Shown: positions 26,473 to 35,934 of the stretch, in pieces
How the letters are laid out: each line of letters opens with the position of its first letter
Numbering within the stretch: the first letter of the stretch is position 1
Origin: Roseiarcus sp963807735
GTDB lineage: Bacteria; Pseudomonadota; Alphaproteobacteria; Rhizobiales; Beijerinckiaceae
Assembly: GCA_963807735.1 (NCBI GenBank)
Contig: CAWEDI010000025.1
Coordinates: 1-64,000, forward strand
DNA: 64,000 nt
Direction: 5' to 3'
Made by a program: the position numbers and the translations under genes
The notes under the pieces: generated by a model
Databases searched by the model: none
Told to the model about the DNA's origin: nothing
What the model saw: the letters and a program-made list of their open reading frames with translations, nothing else

Positions 26473-27741
26473 TCAAGCCACCAAAGATCCCGTCTGCTGC
26501 TGTTTTTGCTCCTCCTGTGGGCATGTGGTCAATGCGCGGGGCTGCGGGTTGGGCTTGCATGGGAGCGCATTGTCCACATGTGCACAGGGCCCGGTCGCCG
26601 CGCCTTCTCGATAGATCGCCATCGGCGCGCGATAGCCGAGCGCCTGGTGAAGGCGGCGCTCGTTGTAGAAAGCCAACCATGCGCCGATGCCGGCGCGAGC
26701 CTCGATCCCGTCGGCGTAGCCCTTGAGATAGACGTCCTCGTATTTGAGCGAACGCCAGAGCCGTTCGATGAAGACATTGTCCATCCATCGGCCTCGCCCA
26801 TCCATCGAGATGCGTACGCCGGCGTTCGTCAGCACGCCGGTGAACGCCGCGCCTGTAAACTGGCTGCCCTGGTCAGTGTTGAAGATTTCGGGCCGGCCGT
26901 AGCGCGCCAGCGCCTCCTCCAGGGCCTCGAGGCAAAACGAGGCGTCCATCGTGTTCGACAGCCGCCAGGACAGCACCGCTCGGCTCGCCCAGTCGATAAC
27001 CGCCATCAGGTAGAGGAATCCCTTGCCAATGGGCACGTAGGTGATGTCGGCCGCCCAAACCTGTCCGGGACGGTCGATCTTCATGTCGCGCAAGAGATAC
27101 GGGTAAATCTTGTGTCCTGGCGTCGGCTTGGTGGTTCTCGGCTTCGGCCCGAGCGCTTCGATCCCCATCAGCCGCATCAGGCGCCGCGCGCGCTTGCGGT
27201 CGATCGGAAAGCCGTCTTCGGTCAGCGTCGCGGCCATCCGCCGCGCGCCGAAGAACGGCCGCGCCGTATACAGCGCGTCGATGCGCCGCATCGCCTCCAG
27301 ATCGTTGTCGTTGGCCGGTCGTCGCCTTCGGTAGACGCCCGAGCGAGCCAGGCCCAGCATCGCGCATTGTCGCCGGATCGACAGCTCGGGACGCGCGCGA
27401 TCAAGCCAGCCTCTGCGGTCCGACGCGCTCATCGGCCGAACCTCTTGGCGAAAAAGCCTGTCCTCGGGCTCGACCCGAGGATCATTCTCGATCGTCAATT
27501 GCCCGATCTTGGCGTGAAGCTTCTCGATCTCGCGCGAAGACGTCGCCTCCGCATCCACCCCGATCTTCGCATCGAAGGCCCGCGCCGCATGGTCGAGAAG
27601 CTGTTTCTTCCAGGCGTAAATCTGGTTCGGGTGCACCTGATGCCGCTGCGCCAACTCGTTGACCGTCGCCTGCTCGCGCACCGCCTCCAGCGCAATCTTC
27701 GCCTTCAACGCCGCATCAATCTTCCGTCTCGATTTCGTCAT
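26473..27741 (-). CDS. IS3-family transposase (OrfA and OrfB in one frame)
   Basis: A 422-aa transposase. The N-terminal part is OrfA-like (helix-turn-helix VNELAQRHQVHPNQIYAWKK and a leucine-zipper-like stretch to about residue 90). OrfB starts near MSASDRRGW and contains the DDE core: AADITYVPIGKGFLYLMAVI (first Asp), FNTDQGSQFTG (second Asp) and WRSLKYEDVYLKGY (Glu). IS3 elements normally need a -1 frameshift between OrfA and OrfB; here both are in one frame, joined by a segment carrying a short palindrome. It looks intact and may be active. Confidence 0.9.
   Translation of the reverse strand: MTKSRRKIDAALKAKIALEAVREQATVNELAQRHQVHPNQIYAWKKQLLDHAARAFDAKIGVDAEATSSREIEKLHAKIGQLTIENDPRVEPEDRLFRQEVRPMSASDRRGWLDRARPELSIRRQCAMLGLARSGVYRRRRPANDNDLEAMRRIDALYTARPFFGARRMAATLTEDGFPIDRKRARRLMRLMGIEALGPKPRTTKPTPGHKIYPYLLRDMKIDRPGQVWAADITYVPIGKGFLYLMAVIDWASRAVLSWRLSNTMDASFCLEALEEALARYGRPEIFNTDQGSQFTGAAFTGVLTNAGVRISMDGRGRWMDNVFIERLWRSLKYEDVYLKGYADGIEARAGIGAWLAFYNERRLHQALGYRAPMAIYREGAATGPCAHVDNALPCKPNPQPRALTTCPQEEQKQQQTGSLVA
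27462..27480. repeat. Short GC-rich palindrome at the OrfA/OrfB junction
   Basis: CCTCGGGCTCGACCCGAGG is a 7-bp perfect stem with a five-base loop. The same kind of CCTCGGGCTTGACCCGAGG palindrome is scattered in alphaproteobacterial genomes. Here it is translated as part of the linker between the two transposase regions. Confidence 0.6.
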
Positions 27742-27816
27742 TTCCGCTCCGTTCCCGCCTATCGGAGCAGACTTCCTCCACCTTAGCCACTGGTCCCATT
27801 TTCCCGGGCCACTTCA

Positions 27817-28310
27817 CAATACCTGTGCCTGGATCAAGAATGGCGCGGGCATGGGCGGTGTCTGCCGCTCCGCGCACGAGTTCGTCGGTGTGTTCAAAGT
27901 CCCTGGCGCGGCGCATTGCAATAACATCGAACTCGGCAAACACGGTCGCGATCGCAGCAACGTGTGGACCTATCCGAATGCGGCGACCTTCTCCAAGACC
28001 AGTGAGGAGGGTCGACTCAATGAACTTCACCCAACCGTAAAGCCCGTCGCGCTCATCGCCGACGCCTTATATATTACTGGATTGCTCTCGTCGCGGGGAC
28101 ATCGTCATCGACCCGTTTCTCGGCAGCGGCTCCACGCTGATGGCGGCGGAGCGGGTCGGGCGGGCCTGCCGCGGTGTCGAGATCGATCCAGCCTATGTCG
28201 ACGTCGCCGTTCGCCGCTGGCAGCGCCTGACCGGCGAGGCTGCCGTTCATGCGGCGACCGGCGCGACGTTCGCCGCAATCTCCAAATCGCGCGAGGCGGC
28301 CCGTGGCTGA
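27817..28310 (+). pseudogene. DNA methyltransferase, 3' fragment with frameshift
   Basis: The frame runs from the IS boundary: CAWIKNGAGMGGVCRSAHEF, SNVWTYPNAATFSKT and LNELHPTVKPVALIADAL, the conserved end of phage-type beta-class DNA methylases. After about 28075 the frame changes and continues as RRGDIVIDPFLGSGSTLMAA (the SAM-binding motif in circularly permuted order) and CRGVEIDPAYVDVAVRRW, to the stop at 28310. The 5' half was lost at the IS insertion. It overlaps the start of the DUF5681 gene, as in phage packaging modules. Confidence 0.8.
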
Positions 28311-28707
28311 AGATCAGAACGACGACGAGCCGGCGGAGGCGCCGAAGCGCAACCGCGGGCAATTCCCGAAGGGGATTTCCGGCAACCCTCGCGGCCGGCC
28401 GAAGCGCTCGAAGAACCTCAAGACCTACCTGGTCGAGCAGCTCTCGAAGAAGCTGACGCTGACCGAGAACGGAAAGTCTCGTTCCGTCACCAGGGCCGAA
28501 GCGATCGCGATTCAGTTGGTCGCTTCGGCCGCGAAGGGCGATCCGAGGGGGCTTGCGGCGGTGCTGTCCTTGACGCGCGAGAACGAGGCCGCCGTCGAGG
28601 CCGCCGGGACCGTGCTTTCGCGCGAGGAAGACCATGAGGTCTTCGAGGGCCTCCTCAAGCGCCTCCGGGCGGCCTCCGACGATCCCGACACCGAATCGTC
28701 GAAATAG
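28303..28707 (+). CDS. DUF5681 phage protein, probable small-terminase-like
   Basis: A 134-aa protein from GTG 28303, overlapping the methylase end by eight bases. The signature is RGQFPKGISGNPRGRPKRSK, the DUF5681 motif found just upstream of large terminase genes in prophages and gene transfer agents. The rest is helical and charged, ending DPDTESSK. The role as small terminase is inferred from position. It appears intact, although both neighbours are damaged. Confidence 0.75.
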   Translation: MAEDQNDDEPAEAPKRNRGQFPKGISGNPRGRPKRSKNLKTYLVEQLSKKLTLTENGKSRSVTRAEAIAIQLVASAAKGDPRGLAAVLSLTRENEAAVEAAGTVLSREEDHEVFEGLLKRLRAASDDPDTESSK

Positions 28708-28812
28708 ACCCGAGGGTGCCGCTCGACGCCGTCCTGGTATCCCCCTTAGCCCGCCGACAGGGCCCCAATCGCTCGTCGGCGCTTCTCCTCAACTCCATCG
28801 AGGGAACCCGTT

Positions 28813-30255
28813 GTGAGCCCCACCTCGCCCAACCCGCCCTGGCTTTCGCCGCAAGAATACGCAGCGCTGATGCGGCACGATTTCGTCGCGTTCGTGCATC
28901 GCGCCTTCGTGGAACTGAACCCACAAACCCAATTTCTCCCCGCGCCCTACATCGACCTCCTGGCTTCGCGGCTCGAAGACTGTCGTTCGGGCAAAACTCG
29001 TCGCCTCATCGTCAATCTGCCGCCGCGTAGCCTGAAATCGCATTGCGTCTCGATTAGCTTCATCGCCTGGCTGCTCGGACACAATCCGGCTGTCAAAGTG
29101 ATCGCCGCGTCCTATGGCCAAGACCTCGCCGAGAAGCTCGCCCGTGACACGCGAACCGTTATGAGGTCGAGCTGGTATCGCGCGCTTTTCCCGACCCGCC
29201 TCTCGACGCGTTGCGCTGTCGACGACTACTCGACCTCCGCCGGCGGATCGCGGAGGGCGACGTCTGTCGGCGGCGCTCTGACCGGCCTCGGCGGCGACTT
29301 CATCATCATCGACGATCCCCTGAAGCCGGATCAAGCGCTTTCAGAGACTGGCCGCAAGGGTGTGAATCACTAGTACGACAACACAATGCTCTCCCGCCTC
29401 GATAGCAAACGAACTGGCTGCATCATCATCGTTATGCAGCGCCTGCACCAGGAGGACCTCGTTGGCCACGTGCTCGAAACCGACGACTGGGAGGTGCTGT
29501 CGTTTCCCGCCATTGCCGAGGAAGAGGAAAGCGTCGTCTACCGCACGCCCTACGGCGTCAAACGGTTCAACCGCAGCGCTGGTGAAGCCCTTCATCCCGA
29601 GCGGGAGGGACTCCCCGAGCTCGAGGCCATGCGGCGGCGGATCGGCCTCTACAATTTCGCCAGCCAATACCAACAGCGGCCGATTCCGGTCAGCGGCAAC
29701 ATGATCAAGCGCGACTGGCTACGCTTCTATTCGCCCGGCGAAGCCCCACGCGCGGGAGTGCGTATCGTGCAGAGCTGGGACACCGCGAGCAAGACCTCGG
29801 AGCTCAACGACTACTCGGTCTGCACGACCTGGGCGATTGACGGCCCCAACTTCTATCTCCTTGACGTCCTTCGTCGCCGCATGAACTACCCTGATCTGAA
29901 ACGGGCGCTGATCAGCCACGCCAACCTTTACAGTGCCGAGCAGGTCCTGATTGAGGACAAGAGCTCCGGCATCCAGCTCATTCAAGAGCTCCAATATGAG
30001 CTTGCCTCCGGGATCGTCGCTTACAAGCCGCCGCCCGGCTCAGACAAGACCATGCGCTTGCACGCTTGCAGCGACCGGTTTGAGAACGGCCGCGTGCTCC
30101 TGCCACGCTCGGCGCCTTGGCTCGACGATTACCTGATCGAACTCCTCGGCTTCCCAGGCTCTCGTCACGACGATCAGGTTGACTCCACGACCCAGGCGCT
30201 CGACTACCTCCGCGAGCCGGATTTTCTGGAGACGTTCGTAAAGGCCTACTCATAA
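28813..30255 (+). pseudogene. Phage terminase large subunit with one in-frame amber codon
   Basis: Open from GTG 28813 to 30255 except for one TAG (29371-29373) in the same frame. Before it are the ATPase motifs, a Walker A variant VNLPPRSLKSHCVS and Walker B DFIIIDDPLKP. After it are IIIVMQRLHQEDLVGHVLE, the nuclease Asp in VQSWDTASKTSE, then VLIEDKSSGIQLIQEL and FPGSRHDDQVDSTTQAL. The residue at the amber is normally Trp before YDNTxxSRL (TGG to TAG), a single change. Total length would be 480 aa, full size. Confidence 0.85.
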
Positions 30256-30361
30256 TCATAGGTCGCGAGCTAGAGCGGCGTCCGAACTGAAAGAATTGGA
30301 GGGATTCCCAAATTGGGCGCGGTCTGATCCAAAGTAAGCGTGATCTGATGGCCGCGAACAG

Positions 30362-31830
30362 CTACGCTGCGACGGCGTGCGAAGCGGCTGTGCTCCATTG
30401 CCAGGGAAGCAGTTCGTCGATTTTTGCATTTGGGTGATCGGCGATACGGCTGATGATGTCGGCGAGCCAGGCCTCTGGGTCGACACCGTTCAGCCTCGCG
30501 GTCTCGATGAGCGTGTAGATGATGGCGGCTCGGCGGCCGCCTTCGTCTGAACCAGCGAACAGATAATTTTTGCGTCCGAGCGCCAACGGCCTGATCGCGC
30601 GCTCGGCGGTGTTGTTGGTCATCTCGAGGCGGCCGTCGTCGACGTAGCGCGTCAACGCCGCCCGCGCTCTTGCCACTGATCGTTGTCATTGCGGCGTCCA
30701 GGAAAGAGCGCAACTCGGCCAAGATCGGCGTAGCTTTCACGCGCCGGGCGGCGACGCGCTCGGCATGCGGCTTGCCGTTGATTTGAGCCTCGATCTCGAA
30801 CAATCGCGCGATCATTTCGAGCGCTTGCACCGCCGCCGGCGAGTTCGTCACGACGTGGACGTCGTAGATTTTGCGGCGTGCATGCGCCCAGCAGGCGACC
30901 TCCGTGGAGATGGCCGCGACAGCCTTTGAGCAACGCGTGCGCGCGCTCGGCTTTTCGGTCGGGCGAGTAGAGATAGAAGGCGGCCGGCGGCGCGGTTGAA
31001 GCATAGGGTCTTTCGTCCCTCACCGCTGTCCATAGCCGACCTGTCTTCGTCCGACCTCGTCCCGGATCAAGCACCGGAACCGACGTATCGTCGGCGTGAA
31101 GCGTGGCGCCGGCGCGTACGTGACGCGCAATCCGCTCAGCCAGCGGCTCCAGCAGCGCCGCCATGTAACCGACCCAACCCGCCAGGACGGAGCGGTCGAT
31201 CTCCACTCCGCTGCGCGCGTAAATGTCAGATTGGCGATGCAGAGGCAGATGATCGCAATATTTGGAGACGAGGACATGGGCGAGGAGCACAGGTCCGGGG
31301 CGTCCTTTTTCAATTGGCAGCGTCGGCATAGGCGCCTGCACAACCGTTTCGCAGGCGCGACAGCTCATCTTCGGGCGCACATGCAGCACGCGCTTGAAGT
31401 GTGAGGGGACATATTCGAGCACCGTGCGTTCGTCAGCGCCGATCCGGCCGAACTTAGTCGCGCCGCAGGTTGGACAGACGCAAGGCGCCTCGTGCACGAT
31501 GGTCTCGAGCGGCAGATGATCAGGCAAAGGCGCGCGCGCCGACGTCTTCTTCGATAGCGACGTCGGCAAGGTCTCACCGTCGAAGGTCTCGGTTGGAGCC
31601 TGCCGCTCCGCGTGGCTCTCTTCCATATCGCCGAGCAGTAACTCCAGTTGCTCGATCTCGCGCTCGAGTTTCTCCGACGAGCGCCCGAAGCGCGCGCGCC
31701 GCAAAACCGCAAGCTGCATTCGCAGCTTCTCGATCAGTAAGGTCTTGGCGTGAACTTCCGCAGCGAGCGCCACCGCGAACTGTCGCAGTTCGGTTGGATC
31801 TTCCGGCAAATCAGCGGCGGGGCGCGACAT
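30362..31830 (-). pseudogene. tnpC: IS66 transposase TnpC, broken by deletion and frameshifts
   Basis: The first part (31830 to about 30930) has the leucine-zipper N-terminus, the zinc-finger-like CVCPTCGATKFGRIGADE, RPKMSCRACETVVQAP and TLHADDTSVPVLDPGRGRTK. After LLKGCRGHLH about 30 codons are missing. The next stretch (EVACWAHARRKIYDVHV, about 30915-30680) is in another frame, and the last part (NNTAERAIRPLALGRKNYLF, 30676-30362) in a third. It is clearly non-functional as read. Confidence 0.83.
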
Positions 31831-31881
31831 ACATTCGCTTATCACAAAGCGTGCGTCGGCGCATTCGAGAAAGTGTGGAAT

Positions 31882-32235
31882 CTAAAGGAAAGTCGGGCGT
31901 TCTGGGGCTTCAGGAGCAACGGTTCTGCGCCAATCGATCCCTTCGATCAGCAGCGCCAGTTGCGCCGGCGTCAGATGCAGCGCGCCCTCAACAATCGGCG
32001 GCCAGACGAACCGCCCTTTTTCAAGACGCTTGGCGAAAAGGCACAGGCCGGATCCGTCCCAGGTCAAAATCTTCACGTAGTCGCCACGCTTGCTCCGGAA
32101 GACAAACGCCGCGCCTGCATAGGGATCGGCGCGCAGCGTCTGCACAACGTCCGCAGCTAGGCCGTCGAACCCGCGCCGCATGTCGACCGGCTTGCAGGCC
32201 AGATAGACCTTCACTCCCGGCGCGAACTGAAGCAT
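31882..32235 (-). CDS. tnpB: IS66 family accessory protein TnpB
   Basis: A 117-aa protein starting MLQFAPGVKVYLACKPVDMR, with RGFDGLAADVVQ and GAAFVFRSKRGDYVKILTWD, the well-conserved IS66 Orf2 sequence. Its ATG (32235) shares one base with the tnpA stop (TGATG). Length is full and no damage is seen. Confidence 0.92.
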   Translation of the reverse strand: MLQFAPGVKVYLACKPVDMRRGFDGLAADVVQTLRADPYAGAAFVFRSKRGDYVKILTWDGSGLCLFAKRLEKGRFVWPPIVEGALHLTPAQLALLIEGIDWRRTVAPEAPERPTFL

Positions 32236-32684
32236 CAGCCGACGCCCAGCGCGGACAGAACGCGACGAAGCGCTTCGGCGTCGACGTCGGCATCGAGCGA
32301 CACTTTGGCGCCGTTCGGCAAGCTGATCTCCATCGCGCCGCGCCGCGCGCTTCGGCGCACCTCTCGCGCGGGCTTCGCCAACGCGTCCGCAAGCGGCGCT
32401 GGCCTCGCGTCCAACTCCAGCAACTTCACGGGAACGAAGGCCGGTCCGGTCAACTCCGGCGCCGCTACCGCCTCGGGGCTTTCTCTCGCAGGCCCGCGCC
32501 GCCGATCTAGCCAGCCCTCGCGCGAGCGCCGTATCCACTTGAAAATTAGATTGCCGTTCAATCCATGTCGCCGCGCGACCGCCGCGACAGAAGCGCCAGG
32601 AGCAAGCGCTTCCTCCACAATCTGTTTGCGCTCAGTGAGGCTTCTCGTGCGCCGCCGCTCTCTCGCTCCGCTCTGCGCCGCCAT
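32235..32684 (-). CDS. tnpA: IS66 family accessory protein TnpA (transposase Orf1)
   Basis: A 149-aa protein with an N-terminal helix-turn-helix of the TnpA type (RSLTERKQIVEEAL, then VAAVARRHGLNGNLIFKWIR) and the C-terminal IS66 Orf1 pattern SLPNGAKVSLDADVDAEAL. It is coupled to tnpB by an overlapping stop/start. It appears intact. Confidence 0.9.
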   Translation of the reverse strand: MAAQSGARERRRTRSLTERKQIVEEALAPGASVAAVARRHGLNGNLIFKWIRRSREGWLDRRRGPARESPEAVAAPELTGPAFVPVKLLELDARPAPLADALAKPAREVRRSARRGAMEISLPNGAKVSLDADVDAEALRRVLSALGVG

Positions 32685-32903
32685 CAGGTGTCCACCTCAC
32701 AATAAGTGAACACCTAATCCATCCCAGATGCGGTCTAAAAGGCGGCCATCAGATCACGCTTACATTGTTGGAGCGCGATCAACCGAATCTACGATTGGGC
32801 TAGGAGTGTTGCGGCGTGTTGCGAAAGCCACCCCCAGCGACCTCGTCACCTCTGCGACTGTCTGTTCAATCAAACGTCGGTTATGCGATCGTTCTCGTCG
32901 ACT

Positions 32904-33497
32904 CTAGTGAGGAAATCGCCGCGCGCGCCTTCGCTTCAGATCACTACCAACCACACCCCCCAACAACAAAAACATAACTATGATAGGAAGACATGTACTC
33001 ATCGCTCCCACAGGAGATTCCATCCAATCTAAAGAATGCGGTCCGAAGATGGATATGATACACGCCAGAATCAATCCTATGATTGCCATCCACACGAACG
33101 CTAGAAACAAGCCCATTTCCAATAAATATACCATATAAAGTGGGGTACATGCAATTTCCAATCCGGTGAGCGGCGGCGGATCGCGACGACGCGATGCGCG
33201 GCGATATCTCCTCTCCAGATCCTCCATGATTTGATTGTGACGAGCCGATCGCGCGTCATCTGAACGCTTTTGAGTCCGGTAGTATGCGAGATAATTGTTC
33301 GCCTTTATTCTTTCGTCGTCGTCGGACCCCGAAGCGAGACGAGTTTCCCAGTAGATGATTGAATCGTTAGCCATTTGATCATGACTGTCAGTTGAGCGAT
33401 TTCGGTCGTGTCTGTGGCAATTGTGCTCTCCAACTAAATTTTCGTCAAGTCTTCGCGGGTGTTTTGCGATATACGTTTGTATCGGTTGCAGGTTCAT
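32904..33497 (-). CDS. Hypothetical protein with two C-terminal membrane helices
   Basis: An unrecognised 197-aa protein. The first 110 residues are polar and charged (SGSDDDERIKANNYLAYYRT); residues about 118-150 (MVYLLEMGLFLAFVWMAIIG) and 165-185 (CLPIIVMFLLLGGVVG) are hydrophobic, and the end is basic (KRRRARR). Codon use and base composition are more AT-rich than the neighbours, pointing to acquired DNA. Start is uncertain (ATG 33497 or ATG 33374; neither has a good SD). It lies just outside the IS66 end. Confidence 0.5.
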   Translation of the reverse strand: MNLQPIQTYIAKHPRRLDENLVGEHNCHRHDRNRSTDSHDQMANDSIIYWETRLASGSDDDERIKANNYLAYYRTQKRSDDARSARHNQIMEDLERRYRRASRRRDPPPLTGLEIACTPLYMVYLLEMGLFLAFVWMAIIGLILACIISIFGPHSLDWMESPVGAMSTCLPIIVMFLLLGGVVGSDLKRRRARRFPH

Positions 33498-34090
33498 TCA
33501 CGCATTCAATAGTGTTTGAGCCGCCATCGACGTCCCCGCATTGAAGCGCCCGCCGCCGCCGGCACGGCGTTCCTCCGATCACGCCGTCAACCGCGCGTTT
33601 GCGAGATAGGTGTTCGACTCAGCAGGGGGATCGCGGTAGCATAACCGAGGTATGAGGAGGCTTTGGACTTGTTCGACCGCCGCAGTTTCGCATTTTGGTC
33701 AAATGTCGAAGCTCTGCGGCGCAGTTGACGCCGTAGTGCGCACAACGTCGGCCTGAACACGATCCGCGAGAACATTTCGAGGGCCGCCGGTAGCCGCCGC
33801 GCGCCTCTGAGCGCACCGCTGCCTCGTCACGCGTAGGCGCCGAAATCGCTTGCCTAGCGGTCGGTGCGTGCGTGGCGATTCCAATCGCGGCCGAAAATTG
33901 GCCCAATTGTCTTTTCGTGAAAACGAATCGATATTCTCTCTCGAAAGAGAGAATTCCTCCAGCGTCACTGTGCCAACATGACTCGTATGAGAGTGCGTGT
34001 TCGTATTCGTCGAGCAACGCTTCGCGGTTAAACGCGATCTCGGGTGCACCCCGGCCAGAGTGTAGGGGATTGGGATCGGATGATTCAAGT
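33498..34090. other. Gene-poor interval with one palindrome
   Basis: No gene can be supported here. A short palindrome, ATTCTCTCT-CGAA-AGAGAGAAT (33933-33954), is the only ordered feature. A minus-strand frame (33619-34017) has no recognisable domain and atypical composition. Confidence 0.4.
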
Positions 34091-35083
34091 TCAAAGCCTG
34101 AACCGCGCCCGGTAGTCCTGCGGTGTGACGAAGAGCAAGCGCAGGAAGCTGCGGCGCAATGTTTCCTCCATATTGAAGCCGCGACGCTGCGCGATCCGCT
34201 TGACTGGCAGGCGCGACTCCGAAAGCAGGTGGCGCGCTGCCTCGACCCTCAGCCGCTCGATTGCGCGGGCCGGTGTTTGCCCGGTCGCCTGTGCATAGTG
34301 CCGGCTGAAACTGCGCTCGCTCATACTGGCCTGATCGGCCAGGACCGAAAGCGATAGATCGTGCCCTAGATGGTCCTTGACCCAGTCATGCAGCGCGCCG
34401 AATTTGTCCTCTGCTGCTTGCAAGGCCAGGGCGGCGCTGAACTGCGCCTGACCGCCGGCGCGCTTGAGGAACACGACCAGATAGCGGGCAACCGCGAGCG
34501 CCACGGAACGGCCAAGGTCCTCTTCCACGAGCGCCAGCGCCAGATCGATCCCGGCCGTCACCCCAGCCGACGTCCAGACCGAACCGTCGCATAGGAAAAT
34601 CGGATCGGGCTCGACACGGATGGCGGGATAGCGCTGGGCAAGGCTCGCACAGAATTTCCAGTGGGTCGTCGCCCGTCGCCCGTCGAGTATCCCTGCCGCG
34701 GCAAGCAGAAACGCGCCTGTGCATACGGAGGCGACGCGACGCGCCTGGGTCGCCCGTTGCCGTAGCCAATCGAGCAGCAATGGGTTCGTGGCCGCAACAT
34801 CGACCCCCGGACCGCCAGCGACGACCAAGGTATCGAGCGCCTCGCCGCGTCGGCTCAGCGGCCACACGGCGAGCCCCACGCCAGCCGTAGCGCTAACGCC
34901 GCCACCGTCCTGCGCCATCAACCCGAGCCGGCAAGGCCGCGCGCCACCCGCGTCTTCAACGATGTCGTTGGCGGAGGCGAACACCTGAACCGGACCTGTG
35001 ACGTCGAGCAACTGCACCGCCGGAAAGGTGAGCACGTCGATGATACGGGCCGCGTTTGGCGAGGATCGTGGGGACTTTGGCAT
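34091..35083 (-). CDS. GlxA-type transcriptional regulator (DJ-1/PfpI domain plus AraC HTH)
   Basis: About 330 aa from ATG 35083 (MPKSPRSS, with GGCGGAA upstream); a longer frame to 35146 exists. Residues about 13-190 form a DJ-1/PfpI domain: DVLTFPAVQLLDVTGPVQVF and the elbow RRVASVCTGAFLLAAAGIL. The AraC helix-turn-helix pair follows (LSVLADQASMSERSFSRHYA and the final PVKRIAQRRGFNMEETLRRS). Such regulators often sit beside a PfpI/isonitrile hydratase gene, and a broken one lies divergently at 35149. Confidence 0.92.
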   Translation of the reverse strand: MPKSPRSSPNAARIIDVLTFPAVQLLDVTGPVQVFASANDIVEDAGGARPCRLGLMAQDGGGVSATAGVGLAVWPLSRRGEALDTLVVAGGPGVDVAATNPLLLDWLRQRATQARRVASVCTGAFLLAAAGILDGRRATTHWKFCASLAQRYPAIRVEPDPIFLCDGSVWTSAGVTAGIDLALALVEEDLGRSVALAVARYLVVFLKRAGGQAQFSAALALQAAEDKFGALHDWVKDHLGHDLSLSVLADQASMSERSFSRHYAQATGQTPARAIERLRVEAARHLLSESRLPVKRIAQRRGFNMEETLRRSFLRLLFVTPQDYRARFRL

Positions 35084-35148
35084 TTCCGCCAAACCATGCC
35101 CGCGTAGGTTCGGGTTGTCTATCGCCGACCTCGGACCTGGAGACAAAT

Positions 35149-35421
35149 ATGATGACGCACGACACCCATCTGAACATAGGCTCCCTTCTGTTCTAGGGCG
35201 TCGATCAGATCGACCTGACGGGGCCGTTCGAGGTGTTGTCGCGCATCCCGAACGCGACCTATCACATCTACGGTAAGACCGCGACGCCCGTCCGCGACCT
35301 GAAAGGGTTGTGGCTTACGCCCGATGCGACGCTGGCGGATGCGCCGCCGCTTGACGCGCTCCACGTCCCCGGCGGCTTCGGCCAGGAAGCTTTGATGGAA
35401 GACGCCGAGGTGCTGGACTGA
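35149..35421 (+). pseudogene. DJ-1/PfpI family protein (isonitrile hydratase-like), truncated with amber codon
   Basis: From ATG 35149 (GGAGAC upstream) the frame reads MMTHDTHLNIGSLLF, a TAG (35194-35196), then GVDQIDLTGPFEVLSRIPNA and PPLDALHVPGGFGQEAL to a stop at 35421. Family members read LLF-(P/Q)-GVDQIDLTG, so the amber probably replaces CAG. The cysteine-elbow half of the protein is missing. It is divergent from the GlxA-type regulator, its usual partner. Confidence 0.72.
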
Positions 35422-35424
35422 GGA

Positions 35425-35922
35425 GGCTGACTACGAGTACCTCGCGCAGCGGCTGAACCAACTACAACCGCTCTACTTGCACGTGGTCGATCACTCGTTC
35501 ATGGGGACGCGACAGCCGAATGCCGACCTTTTCCTTGCCGATTGCAAGGATGACGGCTTCCGCGGTCTCGAGTACGAAGCGAGCGCGGTTCTCGATGGGT
35601 CCGCCGTACCCGTTCGCCCTTCGGCGTGTTCAACGACATGCCCGACTACCCGGAGCACCGCCGGTACCCGCGACAATCAAGCAAAAGTTTCGCGCGTTTT
35701 TCAAAGGCGCGCTTATTTTATCAGGGGGCTACGACGCGGCGCGCGCGAACAAGGACCTCGCCGACGGCAGCGCGCGATTTAATAGCGGTCGGACGGCCAA
35801 TACTTGCCAATCCGGATATAATAGCGCGCTGGCAAACCGGGGCCGCGCTCAACGCGCCGGATATGAGTACTTTTTATACGCCAGGTCCCCGTGGCTACAC
35901 AGATTATCCCTATTTGAGTTAG
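35425..35922 (+). pseudogene. Old-yellow-enzyme-type alkene reductase remnant
   Basis: Several pieces of the OYE C-terminal barrel can be read in different frames: LAQRLNQLQPLYLHVVDHSF (about 35440-35500), ATIKQKFRAFFKGALILSGG with YDAARANKDLADG, and IAVGRPILANPDIIARWQTG with FYTPGPRGYTDYP to the stop at 35922. Between the first two pieces about 120 bases do not match the family. At least one frameshift and one rearrangement are needed. The N-terminal half is absent. Confidence 0.7.
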
Positions 35923-35934
35923 GCTCAGGACTCA

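Larger units (their letters stand above)
26399..27816 (-). mobile_element. Complete IS3-family insertion sequence
   Basis: About 1418 bp bounded by imperfect inverted repeats: TGAAGTGGCCCGGCGAAGCG at the left and, reading inward from the right, TGAAGTGGCCCGGGAAAATG. It encodes one transposase frame on the minus strand. The left flank is the truncated copy of the same IS and the right flank is a DNA methylase gene fragment. The flanking triplets differ (atc and caa), so no target duplication is visible. Confidence 0.85.
30334..32763 (-). mobile_element. IS66-family insertion sequence, decayed
   Basis: Bounded by perfect 22-bp inverted repeats: GTAAGCGTGATCTGATGGCC at 30334 and its complement ending at 32763. 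GTAAGCG is the classical IS66 tip. It contains tnpA, tnpB and a broken tnpC on the minus strand. Flanking octamers (gatccaaa and attgttgg) do not match, so no target duplication remains. Because tnpC is damaged the element is unlikely to move by itself. Confidence 0.85.

Noticed and set aside
26296..27786. Plus-strand frame beginning like the IS3 transposase
   Set aside because: Only the first 34 codons (partial IS copy) are transposase; the rest is antisense to the full IS3 copy.
30334..32763. Target-site duplication for IS66
   Set aside because: Flanking octamers differ, so none can be claimed.
33619..34017. Minus-strand 132-codon frame
   Set aside because: No domain, no ribosome site and unusual composition; kept as unassigned sequence.
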